From: Nitrosotalea sp.
Lineage (GTDB): Archaea > Thermoproteota > Nitrososphaeria > Nitrososphaerales > Nitrosopumilaceae
Reading direction: 5' to 3'
Assembly: GCA_023252335.1 (NCBI GenBank)
Contig: JAJPEA010000039.1
Location: 1-14,159, forward strand
DNA: 14,159 nt
Under the pieces are notes generated by a model. That model was not told where the DNA came from and made no database searches. It saw nothing but the letters and a program-made list of their open reading frames with translations. The position numbers and the translations under genes were made by a program. Positions 1-6,012 of this stretch are shown here, piece by piece (positions within the stretch are counted from its first letter, which is position 1; each line of letters starts with the position of its first letter).

Positions 1-16
1 CATATTGGGTAGAATT

Positions 17-26
17 GTATATATAC
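17..26 (+). promoter_or_regulatory. TATA box of the first gene
   Basis: The string GTATATATAC lies about 28 nt before the ATG at position 50. That is the spacing expected for an archaeal TATA box when the transcript starts at or next to the start codon. It supports the ATG at 50 over the TTG at position 5 as the real start. Confidence 0.6.
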
Positions 27-49
27 AAGAATGTACTAAATTACATCAA

Positions 50-334
50 ATGAGTGGATCCATTTTAGAAAATAATGACAAAGGGCATAGTCCTAATCTT
101 GATACCGTACTAATGGTAGAGGATGTTCTCTCAAAAAGACACGAATTTACATCAAGGAACAAACTGCGTCTAGCATTGCCAAAACAGCTACAATACAAGA
201 CGTTTAACAAGATTTTAGAATATCTAGAAGCATCAAACAAGATTGCATATGACAAGGGTGGCTCCATCTTCTGGATATTTGCACAGGGCCCACAGTTTGA
301 AAAACTGGAAAAAGAATCAGTCAAACTAAAGTAA
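50..334 (+). CDS. Small winged-helix-like protein, unknown function
   Basis: This 94-residue protein starts at ATG 50. The reading frame is open back to the window edge (TTG at position 5), but a TATA box at 17-26 fits a leaderless transcript beginning at 50. The first 20 residues are polar. The rest looks helical and then ends in a short strand pair (around NKIAYDKGGSIFWIF), a pattern typical of small archaeal winged-helix DNA-binding proteins. A DNA-binding or antitoxin role is therefore inferred and not shown. The stop lies 2 nt from the stop of the RelE-like gene on the other strand, so the two genes face tail to tail and are not an operon. No catalytic motif is visible. Confidence 0.7.
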   Translation: MSGSILENNDKGHSPNLDTVLMVEDVLSKRHEFTSRNKLRLALPKQLQYKTFNKILEYLEASNKIAYDKGGSIFWIFAQGPQFEKLEKESVKLK

Positions 335-336
335 AT

Positions 337-618
337 TCAGTATCCAAATCTTTTCTCATAGTCTTTGTGATCAAAGATCTCAAGGACATAGACAGTCTTT
401 TGGTTCTGCTTTCCGGTAAGCGAGTAAACTAGTCTCCACCCATCGCTTAGTTGTACACGGAACAGGTTTGGAACATTATATGCCAAGATGTAGCATTTTG
501 GGATCTTTTCAAATTGGATTCTATTTCCGAGATGAGGATTCTCTTTGATTAACTCAAGTATGTTATCAATCTCTTTGTAAAATTTATCGTTCTTTGGTAA
601 TGAGCCAAATAATCGCAT
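337..618 (-). CDS. RelE/ParE-family toxin-like protein (orphan)
   Basis: The protein resembles the RelE/ParE toxin fold: an N-terminal helical part, then the strand-rich core FRVQLSDGWRLVYSL and a C-terminal EIFDHKDYEKRFGY, the usual ending of archaeal RelE-like proteins. Family members cleave mRNA on the ribosome or poison gyrase; here neither activity is proven. I chose ATG at 616-618, giving 93 residues, because a GGGTGG stretch sits about 10 nt upstream and the length fits the family. The frame also extends to a TTG at 658-660 (107 residues), which cannot be excluded. No antitoxin gene precedes it on the same strand; the nearest candidate partner is the convergent winged-helix-like gene at 50-334. 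It may be a solitary or domesticated toxin-fold protein. Confidence 0.8.
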   Translation of the reverse strand: MRLFGSLPKNDKFYKEIDNILELIKENPHLGNRIQFEKIPKCYILAYNVPNLFRVQLSDGWRLVYSLTGKQNQKTVYVLEIFDHKDYEKRFGY

Positions 619-742
619 AAATTTTGGTCCACCCTTAACTTCGGTCAATCGATATGTCAATGAATATGAAGATATTAATTTTACACGATTAGCTTGGAGT
701 TAGCTCTCAAGTGCTTTAATTCTGTCAAGCCTTTATGGTACA

Positions 743-983
743 ATGAAACGAAGGGCCATTCTGAGATATATTCAACTGCATTAATGTTTGTAATCACACT
801 TGCAATCGTAGAACTTGTAATTGCTGCATCTACAAACTAGACTACAAGGAACCAGTTTGATAAGGAGACATGTGAATAGTGGATGACTGGTACACATTGA
901 TTCGTCAAGGAAAGGTGAGATTAGAATCCGGAGTAGGAACTGCTCCCGCCGAGAAACCTATTCTTTCTAATTCCAATTTTTGA
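743..983 (+). pseudogene. Decayed type IV pilin-like gene remnant
   Basis: No frame is open through this stretch, but pieces in different frames read as one protein. ATG 743 gives MKRRA. After a one-base shift the text continues SEIYSTALMFVITLAIV, a basic start followed by a Ser-Glu and a hydrophobic helix, as in archaeal class III (prepilin-type) signal peptides. A TAG at 838-840 interrupts, then TTRNQFDKETCE follows, a TAG at 877-879, and after a second frame change from 879 VDDWYTLIRQGKVRLESGVG continues to a TGA at 981-983. The joined product would be a roughly 80-residue small membrane or pilin-like protein. An independent 34-codon ORF starting at GTG 879 is possible but has no clear promoter. 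The family assignment is inference. Confidence 0.4.
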
Positions 984-999
984 CGTCCACTAAATAATG

Positions 1000-1377
1000 T
1001 CAAGAAACTTGTTGACATTGCTTAATACAAAATCTCTCAATTAGAATTTGCAATTTATTCAAATCAATAGGTTTTGTAAGAATGTGGGAATCTTTACAAG
1101 AAGCAAGTCTCTCCTCGACGCCATCTGAAGCAGTCATGAACACAACCAAGGCAGTAGGATCACACTCCCGTATCTTTTCCAACCCGTAGAATCCGTCATA
1201 TTCCGGCATAAGTACGTTCATGAAAACAATGTCGGGACGTAGACTCCTATACAATTCTGCCGCATCCTTTCCATTTGAACCAGTGCCAATGACTTCTATG
1301 TTGCAGAACTGAAGCAATTCTACAACGACCTCTCTAACATCCTTGTTATCGTCTATTACTAGTGCCTTGACATTCAT
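1000..1377 (-). CDS. Single-domain response-regulator receiver with Asp-to-Asn phosphosite
   Basis: This 125-residue protein is a stand-alone CheY-like receiver domain. The acidic pocket Asp9-Asp10 (VIDDN), the switch Thr82 (FMTAS) and the conserved Lys102 (TKPID) are all present. The phosphoacceptor is not: the usual MDVLMP motif reads MNVLMP, with Asn54 encoded by AAC (GTT on the plus strand at 1216-1218). Normal phosphotransfer to this residue is therefore not expected. There is no output domain. ATG 1375-1377 is preceded on its strand by a TATA-like CTAATATGAG about 36 nt away. The gene diverges from the substrate-binding protein/histidine kinase operon, which suggests a shared regulatory job such as a constitutive or phosphorylation-independent adaptor. 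Confidence 0.9.
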   Translation of the reverse strand: MNVKALVIDDNKDVREVVVELLQFCNIEVIGTGSNGKDAAELYRSLRPDIVFMNVLMPEYDGFYGLEKIRECDPTALVVFMTASDGVEERLASCKDSHILTKPIDLNKLQILIERFCIKQCQQVS

Positions 1378-1424
1378 CTGATCTCAGGATCTGTGACATG
1401 TTGTACCTCATATTAGGCCAAGTT

Positions 1425-1439
1425 TGTCCATTATGGACA
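1425..1439. promoter_or_regulatory. Palindrome in divergent promoter region, possible operator
   Basis: TGTCCA-TTA-TGGACA is a perfect inverted repeat with 6-bp arms and a 3-nt centre. It sits in the 95-nt gap between the divergent receiver gene and the sensory operon, about 34 nt before the TTG at 1473. Its position fits an operator, but the protein binding it is unknown and it could be chance. Confidence 0.35.
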
Positions 1440-1472
1440 TACTGAATTGGGATATGGTGTAATCACTTTAAT

Positions 1473-2522
1473 TTGTACGATTGTCAAAAATTTCCACTAG
1501 GAATATCTTTTGACCGGTACGAAAAAGTCAGAATTGAAAGTTTTTTGCGCAAAATAATTCTAATTGCTGGCATTATTGTGTTTTTTACCTCGATATGGGT
1601 CTATTACCTTGTCCAATCTAGCCAAGAAAAGGTCATGACAGTTGGCATTGCAAGGTGGGTAGATGACAGTGCTTATGACAAAAATATCAAGGGATTCAAG
1701 GAAGGCCTTGCGTTGTTTGGTTACATAGAGGGAAAAAACATCCAATTCATAGTGGAAAACCCGGAGGCAAACAAGACCAAACAAAAAGAGATCATAGAGG
1801 GATTTGTTGATAGAAAAGTAGATCTTATCTACTCATTGACTACCCCCGGCACCATCATTGCCAAAGAAACTACAAACAATGTCCCCATAGTGTTTTCCAT
1901 CGTTACATATCCTGTAGAGACAGGAGTCATTGACAGTCTTGATAGCTCTGGCAACAACCTGGTTGGAACAAGAAATTACATCCCGGTTGTAAACCAGCTA
2001 GAGATGTTCCATGAAATTATTCCTGTCAAAAAAATAGGGTTTGTGCATCGCTACGGAGAGCCAAACTCGGTAATACAGTATAATAAAATGAAAAGTTATG
2101 CATCAGAGTTTGGCATTGATGTCGTCGAAATTGCTCCCAAGACTTTGGCGGACGCAAGTAATGTCATTTCAGACAAGATTGGCGATGTAGATGCACTATA
2201 CCAGGCTTGTGACACTCTCATTCAGAGTGGGGGAGAGAAGATAGCAATTGAAATTGCTATGGCACACGACAAGCCCACGTTTAGTTGCAACAAAGAGGGA
2301 GTTGAAGAGGGATCTTTATTTGGAGATGTCGTTGATTTTAAAAACATAGGATATCTGGCGGGAGAAAAAGCCGCTCTCATACTAGGTGGTGGCAAACCAA
2401 GTGAGATAATAACAGAGACACAGAGGAACGATTTCATTGCAATCAATCTTGTTACTGCACAAAAACTCGGAATCAAGATTCCAGAACATATCATGGAAAT
2501 TGCAAATGAGGTAATACGATAA
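1473..2522 (+). CDS. Membrane-anchored ABC-type substrate-binding protein
   Basis: The protein has a single N-terminal membrane segment (residues about 27-48, rich in I, V, F) and then a periplasmic-binding-protein fold like the ABC_sub_bind family (PF04392). Hallmarks are VGIARW at the first strand, the GYIEGKNIQF segment, the VDLIYSLTTPGT loop, IPVVNQLEMF after the GNNLVGT stretch, and a late DALYQACDT strand. Such proteins bind small solutes outside the membrane. No ABC permease or ATPase gene is nearby; the next gene, 14 nt downstream, is a Cache-domain histidine kinase, so a role as ligand-presenting co-sensor is inferred. The start is uncertain: TTG 1473 gives 349 residues, while TTG 1545 would begin just before the membrane segment. 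Neither has a clear Shine-Dalgarno, and no in-frame ATG lies upstream of the membrane segment. Confidence 0.85.
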   Translation: MYDCQKFPLGISFDRYEKVRIESFLRKIILIAGIIVFFTSIWVYYLVQSSQEKVMTVGIARWVDDSAYDKNIKGFKEGLALFGYIEGKNIQFIVENPEANKTKQKEIIEGFVDRKVDLIYSLTTPGTIIAKETTNNVPIVFSIVTYPVETGVIDSLDSSGNNLVGTRNYIPVVNQLEMFHEIIPVKKIGFVHRYGEPNSVIQYNKMKSYASEFGIDVVEIAPKTLADASNVISDKIGDVDALYQACDTLIQSGGEKIAIEIAMAHDKPTFSCNKEGVEEGSLFGDVVDFKNIGYLAGEKAALILGGGKPSEIITETQRNDFIAINLVTAQKLGIKIPEHIMEIANEVIR

Positions 2523-2536
2523 ATCGGTTAGATAAG

Positions 2537-4402
2537 ATGAAAATCAGGACTAGACTAATTTCAATACTTCTGGGGACCTCGTTACTAGCGGTTATCTTGG
2601 GAGGAATAGTAAACTATCTCTATGCCGAATCGTTCATCACTACTAACATACTGGATCATCTTGACTCCGTTGCTACCGTACAAAAGAAAAGGGTCAACGA
2701 CAACTTGGATATGAATTTTGAAAGATTGGATCAAACTGTGGCATCGGTGAGAATTATCTTGGATCATTACAGCAAGAATCATGATCCAAATGACAAAGTA
2801 ATAATGCAGCAACTGCTTTTTGGCATGAAAAATAGTGTTAAAGGATTTGAAGCCCTTTTCATAATGGCAAACGATGGCACCGTAATAGTCTCAACCGATG
2901 ATTCCTATCTGGACAAGAATTATGCAAGTGACGACCTTCTAAAATCAGGCAAGCAGGGCAACTATCTCTCAATATTCAAAGACCCAACCGGCAAGGTTTT
3001 CTTTCGCATGTCTTCCCCCATAATCTATGACAATTCGCTTTTGGGCGTGATGGCTGTAAATACCAGAGCAGACCTTGTCACAGATCTAACTGGCGATTAT
3101 ACCGGCCTTGGCCAGACGGGTGAATCATTTCTTGCCAAGCAGGACAGTAGCGGTAACGCAACAATCATCAATCCACTTCGTTTCTCACCTGATTCGCAAC
3201 TTAACATGACTATTCCAGCAAACAACATAGACAAGCCAGTCATACATGCAGTGCTTGGTCAGCAAAGCCAGTTCACAGACCTAACAGATTACCGAAACCA
3301 TAGCGTACTTGCTGCAACGCGGTACATTGACTTGACACATTGGGGCCTCGTTGTCAAGATGGATAAGGCAGAAGCTTTTGCACCGCTTGGAAAACTTGCC
3401 GAGCAAACAACGATTACCATACTTGCTATTTCTGCAGTTGCTATGATTTCATCTGTATTCTTTTCAAGAACCATCTCCAATCCAATAATAGATCTGAAGA
3501 ACGCCTGTAAAAAACTGGCCAATGGTGAACTTGTACAGATCAAGGTTCGCGATAAAGATGAAATTGGCGATCTCTCAGATTCTTTTAACCAAATGTCAAG
3601 ATCACTTTCAGAGGCAAGAGAAAAAATTGAACAGGATAATAAAATGATAACAAAGCAGTTAGAGGATCTTCAGTCGGCAGATCGTGAAAAAAAACTGATG
3701 CAGAATGTGGAAAGAGCAAAAAACGAATTTTTAGCCATGATAACACACGAGCTCAAGACACCCCTTGTTCCAATTAAGAGCTATGTTGATCTTTTGTTAC
3801 TTGAAAAGTTTGGTACAATCAACAACGAGCAACGGAAAAAACTTGAGATCATAGGAAACAGCGCAGACTCGTTATTGCGTTTGATTCTAGATCTTGTTGA
3901 CGTGCAGAAAATGGGCCTTGGTCTTTTACATCTAAAAAAAGAGAGACATGAACTATCCTCCATAATAAATGAGATCATTTCAAATATGAAGGTGCATCTT
4001 GATTCGCATCACATCTCAATTATTTCTGATCTTCAAGAAAACATTTTCTGCCTCTGTGACAAGTTGAGAATAGGGCAGGTTCTGACCAATTTGATCTTAA
4101 ACGCGATAGCTTTTGGACCAAAAGAAAATGGCAAAATCCAGATCACATTAAAAGTAGAAGGGAACTATGCCAAGATAATTGTCAAGGACAACGGGGCAGG
4201 AATCATAAAGGATAATCTGGACAAAATATTTGTAAAATTCTACCAAGTTGATGCCTCATCTACACGACAACATGGAGGAGTAGGCCTTGGTCTTTCAATA
4301 TGCAAAGGAATTGTAGAACGCCATGGAGGCAAGATTTGGGCAGAGTCAGAAGGGACAGGAAAGGGAACAGAGATACACATTATGATGCCACTGGAGCAAT
4401 AA
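2537..4402 (+). CDS. Transmembrane sensor histidine kinase (dCache-HAMP-HisKA-HATPase)
   Basis: This is a 621-residue membrane sensor kinase. Helix 1 is at about 7-28, followed by an extracellular Cache-type sensor at about 30-285 (GLGQTGESFLA near 190-200 is a typical dCache signature) and helix 2 at about 290-312. A HAMP linker covers about 313-365 and a coiled coil about 360-395. The HisKA motif AMITHELKTPL carries the phospho-accepting His404. The ATPase domain has the N box around Asn522 (LILNAIAFGP), the G1 box DNGAG at 551-555, an F-box near KIFVKFYQV and the G2 box GVGLGLSI at 581-588, so all elements needed for autophosphorylation are present. ATG 2537 is 14 nt after the substrate-binding protein stop, indicating one transcript. 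The only receiver next to it lacks the phosphoacceptor Asp, so its true phosphorylation partner is probably encoded elsewhere. Confidence 0.95.
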   Translation: MKIRTRLISILLGTSLLAVILGGIVNYLYAESFITTNILDHLDSVATVQKKRVNDNLDMNFERLDQTVASVRIILDHYSKNHDPNDKVIMQQLLFGMKNSVKGFEALFIMANDGTVIVSTDDSYLDKNYASDDLLKSGKQGNYLSIFKDPTGKVFFRMSSPIIYDNSLLGVMAVNTRADLVTDLTGDYTGLGQTGESFLAKQDSSGNATIINPLRFSPDSQLNMTIPANNIDKPVIHAVLGQQSQFTDLTDYRNHSVLAATRYIDLTHWGLVVKMDKAEAFAPLGKLAEQTTITILAISAVAMISSVFFSRTISNPIIDLKNACKKLANGELVQIKVRDKDEIGDLSDSFNQMSRSLSEAREKIEQDNKMITKQLEDLQSADREKKLMQNVERAKNEFLAMITHELKTPLVPIKSYVDLLLLEKFGTINNEQRKKLEIIGNSADSLLRLILDLVDVQKMGLGLLHLKKERHELSSIINEIISNMKVHLDSHHISIISDLQENIFCLCDKLRIGQVLTNLILNAIAFGPKENGKIQITLKVEGNYAKIIVKDNGAGIIKDNLDKIFVKFYQVDASSTRQHGGVGLGLSICKGIVERHGGKIWAESEGTGKGTEIHIMMPLEQ

Positions 4403-4887
4403 TTATGAAAAAGTTCAGCTGGGCGTCTGTCTGGAAGGAACCCGCACCTCCGGTACAGTTTTTTTAACATACTCCCGCCGAGTTTAAGAACTTTCGGATT
4501 CAAATCTTCAACGATACTTTCTGTATATGTGTTGAGTACGGTACGCAGCACCGAACGGGTCCAAGTCTGCCCCAAAATTGCTATATGGATGGAACTTTTG
4601 CATTTCTGCCAGCCGTAATTAATCATTTAGTGTGATAAGCCTTTTGTAACCTTATTCCATTTTCGAGATATCAGTTCAAGTGCAGTGATTTTTTTTGCTT
4701 ATTCAGTTCTCTGGCTCATGGCAAATCAATGTTTTAATCAAACAAGAACCGCATACTCATGGATTTTCTAGCCGTTTTTGGGCATCTTCGCTGATCTGTA
4801 GTTGTATTCTATATTGGAATATGAGGATTATTTTATGGGAAATAGTTAAGCAAGCCTTAATTTCGAGGCAGGATTTCTAGAAGGGAG
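4403..4887. other. 485-nt gap without a convincing gene
   Basis: A 128-codon minus-strand frame crosses 4240-4626, but most of it lies antisense to the kinase ATPase domain. Another minus-strand frame, from an ATG at 4601-4603 down to 4403, reads protein-like (FHPYSNFGADLDPFGAAYRT, then TRREYVKKTVPEVRVP) but has three internal stops, about what chance predicts. A plus frame of about 60 codons starting at TTG 4695 has no supporting features. A T-run at 4458-4465 could help terminate the kinase operon. The last 35 nt hold the promoter of the SIMPL gene. Confidence 0.5.
4854..4863 (+). promoter_or_regulatory. Possible TATA box of the SIMPL gene
   Basis: GCCTTAATTT is centred about 28 nt before ATG 4888, which suits a leaderless start. 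A second A/T-rich block, TTATTTTATG at about 4828-4837, would give a roughly 30-nt leader. The GGGAG directly touching the ATG is too close to serve as a Shine-Dalgarno. Confidence 0.4.
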
Positions 4888-5649
4888 ATGAGTGACCGGT
4901 ACATCACAAGAGTTGCAACCGCTGCCATCTTGCTGGCAGTTTTTGCATTTGGAGCTTTTTCTCATGTCGGCACTGCGTCTGCACAGGTTGGACCGGACCT
5001 GAACAGCAACCAAACAACAATTACCGTAAATGGCATGGCAAGTACCACGCTGAGTGCAGACAAGGTGATGCTCTCGCTTGGCGTTGATACTAGGAACAAG
5101 ACTGCGTCCACTGCCTTGGATGCGAACAACGCGTTGACTCAAAATGTTATAAACGCACTAGAATCAGCAGGCGTACAATCTTCGCAAATACAGACTGCAT
5201 ACTTTAACATAAACCCGATTTATCAAAACACTCCCGGAACTTTTGGGCCCGGTAACCTTACTGGATATTCTGTTACAAATACCGTTATTGTTACAAGTTC
5301 AAACCCTGACAGCGTCTCAACTTGGATAGATACAGCGGTGAAAGCAGGGGCTGACCGCGTAAACAATGTCTCCTTCACGGTTTCAGCTGATAAGATAAAG
5401 AGCAACATTGGGCCGCTTGTCCAGCAGGCAATTACCGACGCCAGAAGCAGGGCTGATCAGGCTGCGGCAGACCTTGGGCTAAAGGTGGTAGGAATCAAAA
5501 CCATCAGTGTCAACAACGGATGGGGAGGCGGACCGTTCTACGGCATGCTGACTGCACCTACTGCAGGACCAGTTGGTGGAGCCATACCAATCATTGCAGG
5601 ACAGCAGCAGGTAAGCGTCAACGTAAACGCAGTCTATATCTTAGGTTAG
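4888..5649 (+). CDS. Secreted SIMPL-domain (DUF541) protein
   Basis: The 253-residue product has a Sec-type signal peptide (basic start, hydrophobic core ATAAILLAVFAFGAF, cleavage near GTASA-Q at about 33/34), followed by one SIMPL/DUF541 domain (PF04402). Support comes from ITVNGMASTTLSADKVMLSLG at the start of the domain, LESAGVQSSQIQT in the middle, and ARSRADQAAADLGLKVVGI with a final VSVNVNAVYIL strand. Family proteins such as bacterial BP26 and YggE are periplasmic and form ring or channel-like assemblies; some are linked to oxidative stress, but the biochemical role is unsettled. The gene appears monocistronic, and its 3' side faces tRNA-Glu. A Gly/Pro-rich loop (GWGGGPFYGM) near residue 213 is an insertion before the last strand. 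Confidence 0.92.
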   Translation: MSDRYITRVATAAILLAVFAFGAFSHVGTASAQVGPDLNSNQTTITVNGMASTTLSADKVMLSLGVDTRNKTASTALDANNALTQNVINALESAGVQSSQIQTAYFNINPIYQNTPGTFGPGNLTGYSVTNTVIVTSSNPDSVSTWIDTAVKAGADRVNNVSFTVSADKIKSNIGPLVQQAITDARSRADQAAADLGLKVVGIKTISVNNGWGGGPFYGMLTAPTAGPVGGAIPIIAGQQQVSVNVNAVYILG

Positions 5650-5668
5650 CTGACGCATTACGGAACAT

Positions 5669-5686
5669 ACCAAAAAATTCTTTGGT
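5669..5686 (+). terminator. Hairpin downstream of the SIMPL gene
   Basis: ACCAAA-AAATTC-TTTGGT can form a 6-bp stem with a 6-nt loop 20 nt after the SIMPL stop codon. It lacks a strong T-run directly after it, so its function as a terminator is uncertain. A second short GC hairpin, TGCCC-TCG-GGGCA, follows at 5732-5744. Confidence 0.35.
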
Positions 5687-5758
5687 TTGGCTTTAAGGAT
5701 GCCCGCACGGAAATTACTAACAAGGCGTGTTTGCCCTCGGGGCAGTGTACCTAGAGCC

Positions 5759-5774
5759 AGTGAAAATTTTCACT
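5759..5774. repeat. Perfect 16-bp palindrome between convergent genes
   Basis: AGTGAAAATTTTCACT is fully self-complementary. It lies between the SIMPL gene (+) and tRNA-Glu (-), flanked by A/T-rich DNA. It could be a bidirectional terminator, a chromatin or regulator binding site, or coincidence. The sequence alone does not decide. Confidence 0.5.
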
Positions 5775-5825
5775 AAAAATATTAAAACATATTTTGGATT
5801 TTTAAACGAGCTAAAAAATAATCAT

Positions 5826-5900
5826 GCTCCCGCCGGGATTTGAACCCGGGATCACTGCCTTGAGAGGGCAGTATGCTTAGCCGGACTACACCACAGGAGC
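5826..5900 (-). tRNA. tRNA-Glu (anticodon CTC)
   Basis: Read on the minus strand the gene begins GCTCCTG and ends CGGGAGC, which pair as the 7-bp acceptor stem with one G-U. The D arm contains GGTGTAGTCCGGC, the anticodon stem CTGCC/GGCAG encloses the loop CTCTCAA with anticodon CTC (decodes GAG, Glu), and the T arm has CCGGGTTCAAATCCCGG. The length is 75 nt and the 3' CCA is not encoded, as is common in this lineage. No intron is visible. A TATA-like box lies about 30 nt upstream. Confidence 0.96.
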
Positions 5901-5926
5901 TTAGCTTAAAACGATATAGAATAGCA

Positions 5927-5934
5927 ATTTAAAG
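5927..5934 (-). promoter_or_regulatory. TATA box of tRNA-Glu
   Basis: On the minus strand CTTTAAAT is centred about 30 nt before the first base of the mature tRNA, the usual position for an archaeal tRNA promoter. A short CGTTCC precedes it where the BRE would be. Confidence 0.65.
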
Positions 5935-5980
5935 GAACGTTTTGCCTTTGAATGGATTTGTAAATTTTAACAGCTTTGAT

Positions 5981-5989
5981 ACTTTATAG
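5981..5989 (+). promoter_or_regulatory. TATA box of the HEPN-like gene
   Basis: ACTTTATAG is centred about 27 nt before ATG 6013, so transcription should begin at or next to the start codon. No Shine-Dalgarno is present, consistent with a leaderless mRNA. Confidence 0.55.
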
Positions 5990-6012
5990 CAAAATCTCCA
6001 TTTGAATTTCTC

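Noticed and set aside
944..4480. CTCCCGCCGAG shared by the pilin-like remnant (944-954) and the region after the kinase (about 4470-4480), and similar to the tRNA-Glu 3' end
   Set aside because: An 11-nt match without flanking similarity; no tRNA-like arms or direct repeats around either copy, so there is no support for an attachment site or element end.
4240..4626. 128-codon minus-strand open frame starting with ATG
   Set aside because: More than a third lies antisense to the kinase ATPase domain, the composition there mirrors the kinase codons, and no promoter or recognisable motif supports it.
4695..4880. 61-codon plus-strand frame starting at TTG
   Set aside because: Rich in W, C, I and S from AT-rich non-coding DNA, no promoter or ribosome site, and it ends inside the promoter region of the SIMPL gene.
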